Assembly (NCBI GenBank): GCA_020848015.1
Contig: JADLBA010000271.1
Span: forward strand, 1-10,714
Source: Crocinitomicaceae bacterium
GTDB lineage: Bacteria; Bacteroidota; Bacteroidia; Flavobacteriales_D; Sanyastnellaceae
Length of the DNA: 10,714 nt
Direction: 5' to 3'
The notes below the pieces were generated by a model. It was not told where the DNA came from. It worked only from the letters and a program-made list of their open reading frames with translations, and ran no database searches. Both the position numbers and the translations under genes were made by a program. Each line of letters starts with the position of its first letter. The stretch's first letter is position 1. This document shows positions 5,061-10,714 of this stretch, piece after piece.

Positions 5061-6868
5061 TGATGGAGGAAGTTTGCGTCGAGTATCCGTTTTTCTTTAG
5101 CAGGATCGGCAATGCTGTCGTTGAGAAATTTCTCAATCATCAGGCTGGCTATCGGAGCCGACCAAGTACCCCCAAAGCCGGCATTTTCAACATAAACGCT
5201 CAGGGCAATCTTAGGATTTTCTTTTGGGGCGAAACAAATGAAAACGGCGTGATCTTCCCGCGGCTCATTTTGAACGGTACCCGTTTTTCCGCATACGGTG
5301 ATATTCTTCAGCTTTGCGCGGCCACCGGTTCCTCCGGGGCCAACTACTTTTTCCATTGCGTTGACCACGTTTGTAAAATAGGAGGTGTCTATCGGTAATT
5401 GGTGTCTGATAAGGTACTCATCACGCGGTCGCCCGCCGAGTCCAATCTGCCTGACGGTGTGCGGAGAAACATACCATCCGCGGTTAGCAATGATGCACGC
5501 AAGATTGCACATCTGCAGAGGTGTTACCTGCATTTCTCCTTCACCGATACTCAGAGAGTAAATGGTCGAAAAGGCCCATTGATATTCACCGTACCATTTA
5601 TCGTAGAAAGCTACTCCGGGTACAAGTCCGGTTTTTACATTAGGTATATCTGTGCCGAGGTTAGTGCCGAAGCCAAATCCCTTCATATAGTTTTGCCAAA
5701 TATCGAGTCCGAGTCGTGCGTCGCGGAAGCGGTTGGTCTTGTCGCGGTCGCCTTCTACTACCCTTTGCATCACACCTCTGAAATAGGGGTTGCATGAATG
5801 GACGATCGCCATTTCAAGATCGTCATAACTGTGGCTTCCGTGACAACCAATAATTGCCCGGTTGCACTGGATGCGCGTTTGCGGGGTGATGGCACCTACC
5901 TGTAGGGCAGTGAGCGATTGCGCGAGCTTGAAGATCGAGCCAGGCCGGTACTGTGCTTGTGTAGCTCTGTTGAAGAGAGGTTTTTGAACATCGCGGCTCA
6001 GCACATTAAAATTATGACCACGTGCTCTTCCGACAAGGAGGTTGGGATCGTATGTGGGTGCAGAGACTAATGCGAGTATCTCTCCCGTTGATGGCTCAAT
6101 AGCGACGATGCATCCGCGTTTGTTCTGCATCAGTTTTTCGCCATATCGCTGGAGTTCTGCATCAATCGTAGCGATCAGTTGTGTTCCCTCAACGGCAGAG
6201 CTGTCGAGCTTGCCACCGGCAACATTTCTTTCTATTCCGAGGTTATCTCTGAAGACATATTTGACACCTCTTTTTCCGCGTAGTTCTACTTCATAAGCTT
6301 TTTCTATTCCACCTAAGCCGATATAGTCACCTCTTCTGTAATATGGATTGTCCTCGATGGTTTCTTTGGTGACCTCGCCTACATCACCGAGCATCAGGGC
6401 ACCGATCTGCTGGGGATAAACGCGCAGCGTACGCGGCTGCCCGAAGAAACCCGGATATTTGTATAATTGTTCTGAAATGGCTGCGTATTCAGGCGGAGTA
6501 ATTTGCTTGATAATTGGCGAGGGCTTATACCTTACATTAGGGTAAGTAACGGCTTTTTTGAGTAAGGTCCGCAACTCTTCGATTGACAGATTTACAAGTT
6601 GGCAAAAAGCGGATGTATCAAATGGATCAACTTGGCGGGGCAATACCATCAGGTCATATACTGTTTGGTTTGTCACGAGGACTCGCCCCTTCCTGTCGTA
6701 AATAAGTCCTCTAGAAGGATAGATGATCACTTCTTTTTCTGCTAAGGCACTTGCTTTATTTTGCCATTTATCGGTAGTTACCTGCAGGGAAAGCAGTCGC
6801 AACATATAAATAATGCCAATGATTGAAACGATCAATATCAGCGTGAACCTTCTTCCTTCGAGATTCAC
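5057..6868 (-). CDS. mrdA: Penicillin-binding protein 2, elongation transpeptidase
   Basis: The 603-aa class B PBP crosslinks lateral-wall peptidoglycan in the periplasm. A single N-terminal membrane anchor lies at about 8-27. The pedestal/dimerisation domain follows with RGLIYDRKGRVLVTN (53-67) and GDVGEV (161-166) then GIEKAYE (187-193). The transpeptidase domain carries all three active-site motifs: SIFK at 311-314 (nucleophile Ser311) in YRPGS, SCN at 358-360, and KTG at 528-530. Between the first two motifs, the stretch C336, C342, H343, H346, D349, D350 resembles the region that binds zinc in some PBP2 proteins; metal binding here is inference. Length is normal for the family. The start is GTG at 6868, overlapping the mreD stop (GTGA), and the stop overlaps the rodA start in the same way, so three consecutive genes look translationally coupled. 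Confidence 0.95.
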   Translation of the reverse strand: MNLEGRRFTLILIVSIIGIIYMLRLLSLQVTTDKWQNKASALAEKEVIIYPSRGLIYDRKGRVLVTNQTVYDLMVLPRQVDPFDTSAFCQLVNLSIEELRTLLKKAVTYPNVRYKPSPIIKQITPPEYAAISEQLYKYPGFFGQPRTLRVYPQQIGALMLGDVGEVTKETIEDNPYYRRGDYIGLGGIEKAYEVELRGKRGVKYVFRDNLGIERNVAGGKLDSSAVEGTQLIATIDAELQRYGEKLMQNKRGCIVAIEPSTGEILALVSAPTYDPNLLVGRARGHNFNVLSRDVQKPLFNRATQAQYRPGSIFKLAQSLTALQVGAITPQTRIQCNRAIIGCHGSHSYDDLEMAIVHSCNPYFRGVMQRVVEGDRDKTNRFRDARLGLDIWQNYMKGFGFGTNLGTDIPNVKTGLVPGVAFYDKWYGEYQWAFSTIYSLSIGEGEMQVTPLQMCNLACIIANRGWYVSPHTVRQIGLGGRPRDEYLIRHQLPIDTSYFTNVVNAMEKVVGPGGTGGRAKLKNITVCGKTGTVQNEPREDHAVFICFAPKENPKIALSVYVENAGFGGTWSAPIASLMIEKFLNDSIADPAKEKRILDANFLHQ

Positions 6869-7389
6869 GATTCAGAGGTTTTTGAAGTGTAGATCAGGTA
6901 TTGCCCGATCGTCATCATCAACAATGTTGCAACTGCACTGAACAATATGTGGATCAACTGGTAAAAGAAATCGCTTAGCCTCAGAACCTCGAAGAAAAAG
7001 AGCCATGCATGGTGAAATAGTGTCAGGATACCAGCATAGGAGAGATACCATGAGAGCCCCATACGCTGAACGGTGGGGCGATGGGTTATTTCATAACCTT
7101 CTCTGGGAGCCAACAGCCGCTGAATGAATGGCTGGAGATAGGTGAGGGTGAGACAGGCAGATGTATGAAGTCCCATTGGGCCAGTGAAATAATCCATCAC
7201 GAAACCCACAGTAAAACCGACAAGTAACCGTAGCCAACGGGGTGTTTCGAATGGGAGCATGAGAATGCCGAAGATATAAATCCACGGGAGAATAAGCCCA
7301 TCGAGCAGGTGCATACGATTGACAACAAGACATTGAAGCAACACCAGGAAAACAATGCGAATGATATTATTAAGGATTGTTTGCGCCAT
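6865..7389 (-). CDS. mreD: MreD, rod shape-determining membrane protein
   Basis: From ATG 7389 the product is 174 aa, very hydrophobic, with about five membrane segments. Its N-terminus (MAQTILNNIIRIVFLVLLQ) and the motifs LPFETPRW, DYFTGPMGLH, QRLLAPREGYE and FEVLRLSDFF are those I associate with Bacteroidota MreD. MreD sits in the inner membrane and with MreC links MreB to the PBP2-RodA synthase. A longer reading would begin at TTG 7413 and add MSKLQHKK; ATG 7389 is preferred because it gives the usual N-terminus and has an A/G-rich AAGAAA just upstream. With this start the gene overlaps the mreC end by 20 bases (7370-7389). Its stop overlaps the GTG of mrdA. MreD sequences diverge quickly, so context adds much of the certainty. 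Confidence 0.88.
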   Translation of the reverse strand: MAQTILNNIIRIVFLVLLQCLVVNRMHLLDGLILPWIYIFGILMLPFETPRWLRLLVGFTVGFVMDYFTGPMGLHTSACLTLTYLQPFIQRLLAPREGYEITHRPTVQRMGLSWYLSYAGILTLFHHAWLFFFEVLRLSDFFYQLIHILFSAVATLLMMTIGQYLIYTSKTSES

Positions 7390-8215
7390 TTTCTTGTGTT
7401 GCAATTTGCTCAATGGAATCCTGTTCTGCCCTGTAAATATCGCTGATGACCTGCACGTAGTTCAGTTTCCTGAAATCAGCGCTGAGCCGGATTTTGATGA
7501 GGTGGTATGCATTGTCAGGTTCTTCCACTTCAACTACGGTTCCTACCATAAGGTTTGCGGGAAAGTGCCGTGAGTATCCGGAAGTAATTACTGTATCTCC
7601 AGGTGAAACGATGGTTTGCTTGGGCACTTCTATTACTTCGGCTATTGCGGGGTCTCCTCCTGTCCAAACAACAATTCCGAAATCGCCACTTTTTTTCATC
7701 CGTACGCTTCCCTGGAATTTGCTGTTGAGAACCGGCATTACCACGGAAAAATGATCACTCACACTGCTGATGATCCCTACCAGAGCACCATCGGAAATAA
7801 CTCCCATTTCGCGCTCAATACCTTCGTCTTGCCCCCTGTCTATCGTAATAAAATTCTGTTCTCGATTGATGGTTACGTTGATGACTTTTGCTGAGCGGAA
7901 CTTAAATCTCTGGTATTTCAATGAGTCTGTATAAATGCCGCTTGCCGTGTCGAGTACATCAAAATTAGCGGGAAGATGGCTGCGCAAAATAGCATTCTCG
8001 ACAGCGAGTTGATAGTTGATCTGTTCTAGTCGGAGGTAACGGCTGAGTTTGTCGCGTTTACTATAAATAAATCCTACGGCATCACTGCTGTGTTCTACAA
8101 ATTCAGAGCGATGAAAATTGTTGTTTCTAAAAAGCAGGATAAGGGCGATGGTCTGCAGTGCTATGAAAAGCAAGAGAATGTAAAACCGCTGTATCAGTGC
8201 AAGTAAATTCCGCAT
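7370..8215 (-). CDS. mreC: MreC, rod shape-determining protein
   Basis: The 281-aa bitopic protein has a short cytoplasmic N-terminus (MRNLLALIQR), one membrane helix at about 11-29, a helical stretch likely to form a coiled coil at about 55-80 (LEQINYQLAVENAILRS), and then the two-lobed beta domain of MreC. The latter shows ITIDRGQDEGIEREMGVI then DGALVGII (123-149), RMKKSGDFGIVVW (172-184) and PGDTVITSGYSRHFPANL (205-222). The periplasmic domain binds and activates PBP2, and MreC oligomers connect it to MreD and MreB. Length is typical. The start is ATG 8215, 33 bases after the mreB stop; its end overlaps mreD. It belongs to the leftward operon and is probably transcribed from the promoter ahead of mreB. 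The tail after about residue 262 (QDSIEQIATQENGANNP) is polar and likely disordered. Confidence 0.93.
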   Translation of the reverse strand: MRNLLALIQRFYILLLFIALQTIALILLFRNNNFHRSEFVEHSSDAVGFIYSKRDKLSRYLRLEQINYQLAVENAILRSHLPANFDVLDTASGIYTDSLKYQRFKFRSAKVINVTINREQNFITIDRGQDEGIEREMGVISDGALVGIISSVSDHFSVVMPVLNSKFQGSVRMKKSGDFGIVVWTGGDPAIAEVIEVPKQTIVSPGDTVITSGYSRHFPANLMVGTVVEVEEPDNAYHLIKIRLSADFRKLNYVQVISDIYRAEQDSIEQIATQENGANNP

Positions 8216-8241
8216 TGCTCAACGAAGGACGATGTGCCAAG

Positions 8242-8259
8242 TGAGGGATTACTCCCTCA
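8242..8259 (-). other. Perfect hairpin at the mreB-mreC junction with the mreB stop in a GTAA loop
   Basis: Read on the coding strand the sequence is TGAGGGA-GTAA-TCCCTCA: seven perfect pairs closing a four-base loop of GNRA type, with one more G-U pair possible outside (8241/8260). The loop contains the mreB TAA stop codon (8251-8249). No T-tract follows, so it is not an intrinsic terminator. It may mark or protect an mRNA 3' end after processing, or slow ribosomes at termination; both are inference. Confidence 0.6.
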
Positions 8260-9274
8260 TCAGGAACTGGAACTTATCAATATTTTTCAGGGCGATTCCC
8301 GTTCCGCGCGCCACGGCTCTCAGTGGATCGTCCGCAACGTGCACGGGCAACTTAGTTTTAAGGCTGATACGCCTGTCCAGCCCGCGGAGCAAAGCGCCGC
8401 CGCCGGCGAGATAAATTCCAGTCTTATAAATATCGGCTGATAATTCGGGAGGAGTATTTTCAAGACAGCTCATGATAGCCTCTTCAATTTTAGAAATAGA
8501 TTTATCGAGGGCGTGAGCAATTTCGGAATACGAAACAGAAATTTCTTTTGGGATACCTGTCATCAGATCGCGCCCCCGCACACTGTAATCAGCGGGAGGA
8601 TTATCTAATTCCGGAAGTGCGGCTCCTACTTCGATCTTGATTTGTTCTGCTGTGCGCTCGCCGATCAGGATGTTGTGTTGGCGGCGCATATACTCTTCAA
8701 TATCCTGGGTGAGTTCATCGCCGGCCACACGGATATTTTTATCTGTTACAATTCCGCCCAGGGCTATTACTGCAATTTCAGAAGTTCCGCCGCCAATATC
8801 TATCACCATATTGCCCATAGGCTCTTCCACGTCAATACCAATTCCGATGGCAGCAGCCATCGGTTCATGGATAAGATAAACCTCTTTTGCTTCAGCATGC
8901 TCTGCCGAATCTTTTACAGCACGTTTTTCCACTTCAGTGATTCCGGAGGGAATACAGATAACCATTCGAAGAGACGGCTGGAAAAGACCTCTGCCACGAT
9001 TGATCATTTTGATCATTCCTTTGATCATATCTTCCGCCGCATGAAAGTCTGCGATAACACCGTCTTTCAGGGGGCGAATGGTCTTGATGTTCTCGTGGGT
9101 TTTGCCGTGCATTTGCTGGGCGGCGCGTCCAACTGCAACGGTCTTGTTGGTGGTGCGGTCCCTGGCAATAATGGAAGGTTCATCCACCACCACCTTATCG
9201 TTCATGATGATGATTGTATTGGCCGTACCGAGGTCAATGGCTATCTCCTGTGTTAGGAAGCTGAATAAACCCAT
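8249..9274 (-). CDS. mreB: MreB, actin-like rod shape-determining protein
   Basis: The 341-aa cytoplasmic ATPase forms membrane-bound filaments that organise lateral wall synthesis. Actin-fold motifs are in order: phosphate-1 IDLGTANT (13-20), HEPMAAAIG (136-144) with the probable catalytic Glu137, phosphate-2 IDIGGGTSE (158-166), GERTAEQIK (205-213), and adenosine motif LAGGGALLRG (289-298). The N-terminus MGLFSFL is short, hydrophobic and suited to membrane contact, replacing the longer amphipathic helix of E. coli MreB. Length is typical. It is the first gene of the leftward mreBCD-mrdA-rodA operon; ATG 9274 gives the expected N-terminus. A TATATTTG box at 9370-9363 is the likely promoter, giving a leader of about 80 bases. 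The conserved motifs leave little doubt; the related division actin FtsA is excluded by sequence and context. Confidence 0.97.
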   Translation of the reverse strand: MGLFSFLTQEIAIDLGTANTIIIMNDKVVVDEPSIIARDRTTNKTVAVGRAAQQMHGKTHENIKTIRPLKDGVIADFHAAEDMIKGMIKMINRGRGLFQPSLRMVICIPSGITEVEKRAVKDSAEHAEAKEVYLIHEPMAAAIGIGIDVEEPMGNMVIDIGGGTSEIAVIALGGIVTDKNIRVAGDELTQDIEEYMRRQHNILIGERTAEQIKIEVGAALPELDNPPADYSVRGRDLMTGIPKEISVSYSEIAHALDKSISKIEEAIMSCLENTPPELSADIYKTGIYLAGGGALLRGLDRRISLKTKLPVHVADDPLRAVARGTGIALKNIDKFQFLMRE

Positions 9275-9362
9275 GCTCTTGAGTCTTGGGGTTGAGGTTG
9301 TGTTTTTGGTTTCTGGAAAGCCCTTCCCATCAGGGTTTTCAGTTTACTTTGCAAAATCGTTA

Positions 9363-9370
9363 CAAATATA
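9363..9370 (-). promoter_or_regulatory. Probable promoter of the mreB operon (-7 box)
   Basis: Read leftward the sequence is TATATTTG, an exact TAnnTTTG match followed by TAACGATTTTGC. Transcription would begin near 9356, leaving a leader of about 80 bases before the mreB ATG. No clear -33 TTG lies at the usual distance. Confidence 0.5.
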
Positions 9371-9473
9371 TCTGTGTGAAAATCGGGCTGCATCGAAAGC
9401 CTATCAACATATGAAACGAGTTATTAACTATAAAATAGCTTTCAGGTGAACAAAAAATGAGGACTTCCTCTTT

Positions 9474-9481
9474 TACTTTTG
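9474..9481 (+). promoter_or_regulatory. Probable promoter of the superoxide dismutase gene (-7 box)
   Basis: TACTTTTG matches TAnnTTTG exactly. The predicted start near 9488 leaves a leader of about 45 bases ending in the A-rich AATAACAAAAAAA directly before the ATG, usual for Bacteroidota translation starts without a Shine-Dalgarno site. The -33 element is not evident. The box is divergent from the mreB promoter about 100 bases away. Confidence 0.45.
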
Positions 9482-9533
9482 ACTATGAATTTACATCGAG
9501 TTTAATAGAAAGAATCACTTAATAACAAAAAAA

Positions 9534-10139
9534 ATGGCATTTACACTTGCTCCCCTTCCTTACGCATACAATGCACTGGAACCTTATATTGATACTAAGA
9601 CAATGGAAATCCACCACGGTAAACACCATGCTGCCTACACCAATAATCTCAATGCGGCGATTGCCGGTACTGATCTGGAAAATCATTCTATTGAAGAGAT
9701 ACTTGTGACGGGTTTTGACAAGCCTGCGGTGAGGAATAATGGCGGCGGCTACTATAATCACAACCTGTTTTGGAGTGTTCTTGCGCCTAAGGCGGGAGGC
9801 GCTCCGTCTGGCGAAGTTGCGGAGGCGATCAATGCCGCTTTTGTATCTTATGAAAAGTTCAAGGAAGAGTTTACAAAATCTGCTTCAACCCGTTTCGGTT
9901 CTGGCTGGGCTTGGCTTTGTGTTCACAAAGGAGGGAAAGTAGAGATATGCTCTACCGCTAACCAGGACAATACGCTGATGCCAGGCATCGGATGTGGGGG
10001 ATTCCCGATACTCGGACTGGATGTGTGGGAGCATGCTTATTACCTCAACTACCAAAACCGCCGTCCCGATTACATAGCAGCATTTTATAATCTGATCAAC
10101 TGGGTTGAAGTAAACAAACGCTACGCACAGGGTAAATAA
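9534..10139 (+). CDS. sodA: Superoxide dismutase, Fe/Mn family, probably Mn type
   Basis: The 201-aa cytoplasmic enzyme converts superoxide to oxygen and hydrogen peroxide. The four metal ligands are visible: His27 in MEIHHGKHH, His76 in GGGYYNHNLFW, and Asp163 and His167 in LGLDVWEHAYY. The gateway Tyr is Tyr35, and FGSGWAWL (121-128) is the usual core motif. Metal choice: the outer-sphere Gln is in the C-terminal half (Gln144 in TANQD), and Gly takes the position that holds Gln in iron enzymes, which points to manganese or a cambialistic enzyme. The family is homologous throughout, so metal use is a prediction. Length is normal and no signal peptide is present. The gene stands alone between the divergent mreB operon and ispG, with its own TACTTTTG box upstream. 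The gene symbol assumes the Mn form; sodB would apply if it uses iron. Confidence 0.95.
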   Translation: MAFTLAPLPYAYNALEPYIDTKTMEIHHGKHHAAYTNNLNAAIAGTDLENHSIEEILVTGFDKPAVRNNGGGYYNHNLFWSVLAPKAGGAPSGEVAEAINAAFVSYEKFKEEFTKSASTRFGSGWAWLCVHKGGKVEICSTANQDNTLMPGIGCGGFPILGLDVWEHAYYLNYQNRRPDYIAAFYNLINWVEVNKRYAQGK

Positions 10140-10206
10140 GTAAAAAATCGTTGCCTTAGGTTTAAGTAATACAGTGGGAAAGGGGCCGCTGACTATGTTT
10201 GCTGTT

Positions 10207-10214
10207 TAATTTTG
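10207..10214 (+). promoter_or_regulatory. Candidate promoter of ispG (-7 box)
   Basis: TAATTTTG matches TAnnTTTG exactly and lies 49 bases before the ispG ATG, giving a leader of about 40 bases. No clear -33 TTG is seen. The 124-base gap after sodA shows no convincing terminator hairpin, so read-through from sodA is also possible. Confidence 0.4.
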
Positions 10215-10263
10215 TACGAAATCTTGCCACATCAGTCATCGGTTCCTGTGCTTTTTTTCCGGT

Positions 10264-10714
10264 ATGGATAAATGGAAATACTGCAATACTCTTTTTGAAT
10301 ACAGCCGCTTTCCAACGAAAGAGGTAAGAGTGGGAAACATTGTCTTTGGGGGGGCCTCGCCTATCCGTCTGCAAAGTATGACCACTACTGATACGATGGA
10401 CACGGCCGGAACCGTAGCTCAAAGCATCCGGATGGTCAATGCCGGTTGTGAACTCGTGCGTATTACTGCACCGAGTAAAGATGAGGCAGAAAATCTCCGG
10501 CAGATAAAGGAAGCATTGGTTTCGTTGGGTTATGAGGGGCCATTAGCTGCGGACATTCACTTTACTCCTAATGCTGCTGAAATAGCCGCGGGAATTGTCG
10601 AAAAGGTAAGAGTGAACCCTGGCAATTACGCAGACAAAAAAAAGTTTGAGGAGATAGATTATACTGATGAAAGTTATCAGGCAGAGCTAAGGCGGATAAG
10701 AGAGCGATTCACGC
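10264..10714 (+). CDS. ispG: IspG (GcpE), 4-hydroxy-3-methylbut-2-enyl diphosphate synthase, 5' part
   Basis: The first 150 codons are present; the gene runs off the window. Recognisable IspG sequence includes KEVRVGNIVFGG (19-30), IRLQSMTTTDTMDT (34-47), AGCELVRITAPS (61-72), ADIHFTPNAAE (96-106) and KVRVNPGNYADKKKF (115-129), which form the N-terminal TIM barrel. The TTTDTMDT form, the TPNAAE sequence and the YADKKKFEEIDYTDE segment belong to the larger IspG type found in Bacteroidota, Chlamydiae and plant plastids, which carries an extra domain before the C-terminal iron-sulfur part; that part and its cysteines lie outside the window. The enzyme reduces MEcPP to HMBPP, the next-to-last step of the MEP isoprenoid pathway, in the cytoplasm. 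ATG 10264 gives the usual N-terminus (YCNTLFEYSR). No functional link to sodA is evident, although the 4Fe-4S cluster of IspG is oxidant-sensitive. Confidence 0.95.
   Translation, partial: MDKWKYCNTLFEYSRFPTKEVRVGNIVFGGASPIRLQSMTTTDTMDTAGTVAQSIRMVNAGCELVRITAPSKDEAENLRQIKEALVSLGYEGPLAADIHFTPNAAEIAAGIVEKVRVNPGNYADKKKFEEIDYTDESYQAELRRIRERFT

Noticed and set aside
7390..7413. TTG start for MreD eight codons upstream
   Set aside because: The ATG at 7389 gives the N-terminus usual for the family. The extension lies wholly inside the mreC coding end.
9411..9449. Twelve-codon ORF in the mreB-sodA intergenic region
   Set aside because: It is too short and has no supporting feature; its ATG lies before the sodA promoter box, so it would not be on the predicted transcript.
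10140..10263. Possible terminator or small gene between sodA and ispG
   Set aside because: No hairpin with a T-tract and no convincing short ORF were found in this gap; only the TAATTTTG box stands out.

Overview
The window looks like an ordinary chromosomal segment of a Bacteroidota bacterium, probably from the Chitinophagia/Sphingobacteriia side; that finer placement is a weak inference. The evidence is a type IX secretion (T9SS) C-terminal sorting-domain protein, the mreBCD-pbp2-rodA gene order with Bacteroidota-style proteins, a plant/Bacteroidota-type IspG N-terminus, A-rich leaders without clear Shine-Dalgarno sites, and several TAnnTTTG boxes (the Bacteroidota -7 element).

Layout. At the left edge is a 111-aa secreted protein that is almost only a T9SS sorting domain (28-363, +). 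It is separated by a strong bidirectional terminator (about 389-419) from two leftward genes: a cysteine-containing secreted protein (441-920) and a small membrane protein (981-1286). From a shared promoter region near 1300-1320 a rightward group starts: a 42-aa lipoprotein (1326-1454) and a SprT-like zinc metalloprotein (1481-2107). Next come the overlapping mlaE and mlaF genes (2200-3704), permease and ATPase of an MCE-type lipid transporter, with no MlaD partner in the window.

The centre is a leftward five-gene cell-shape operon read 9274 to 3729: mreB, mreC, mreD, mrdA (PBP2), rodA (mrdB). MreB filaments, the MreC/MreD membrane partners, the PBP2 transpeptidase and the RodA glycosyltransferase together form the elongasome that builds lateral peptidoglycan. 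The last four genes overlap, twice by GTGA, which suggests translational coupling. The mreB-mreC junction carries a perfect small hairpin with the mreB stop codon in its GTAA loop.

Divergent from mreB lies a Mn-type superoxide dismutase gene (9534-10139), followed by the 5' part of ispG (10264 to the window end) of the MEP isoprenoid pathway.

No tRNA, rRNA, CRISPR array, insertion sequence, phage or obvious defence system was seen. Most of the window is conserved housekeeping sequence. The less explained material is the 28-1454 block of small exported or membrane proteins and a few RNA or DNA dyads at gene junctions.
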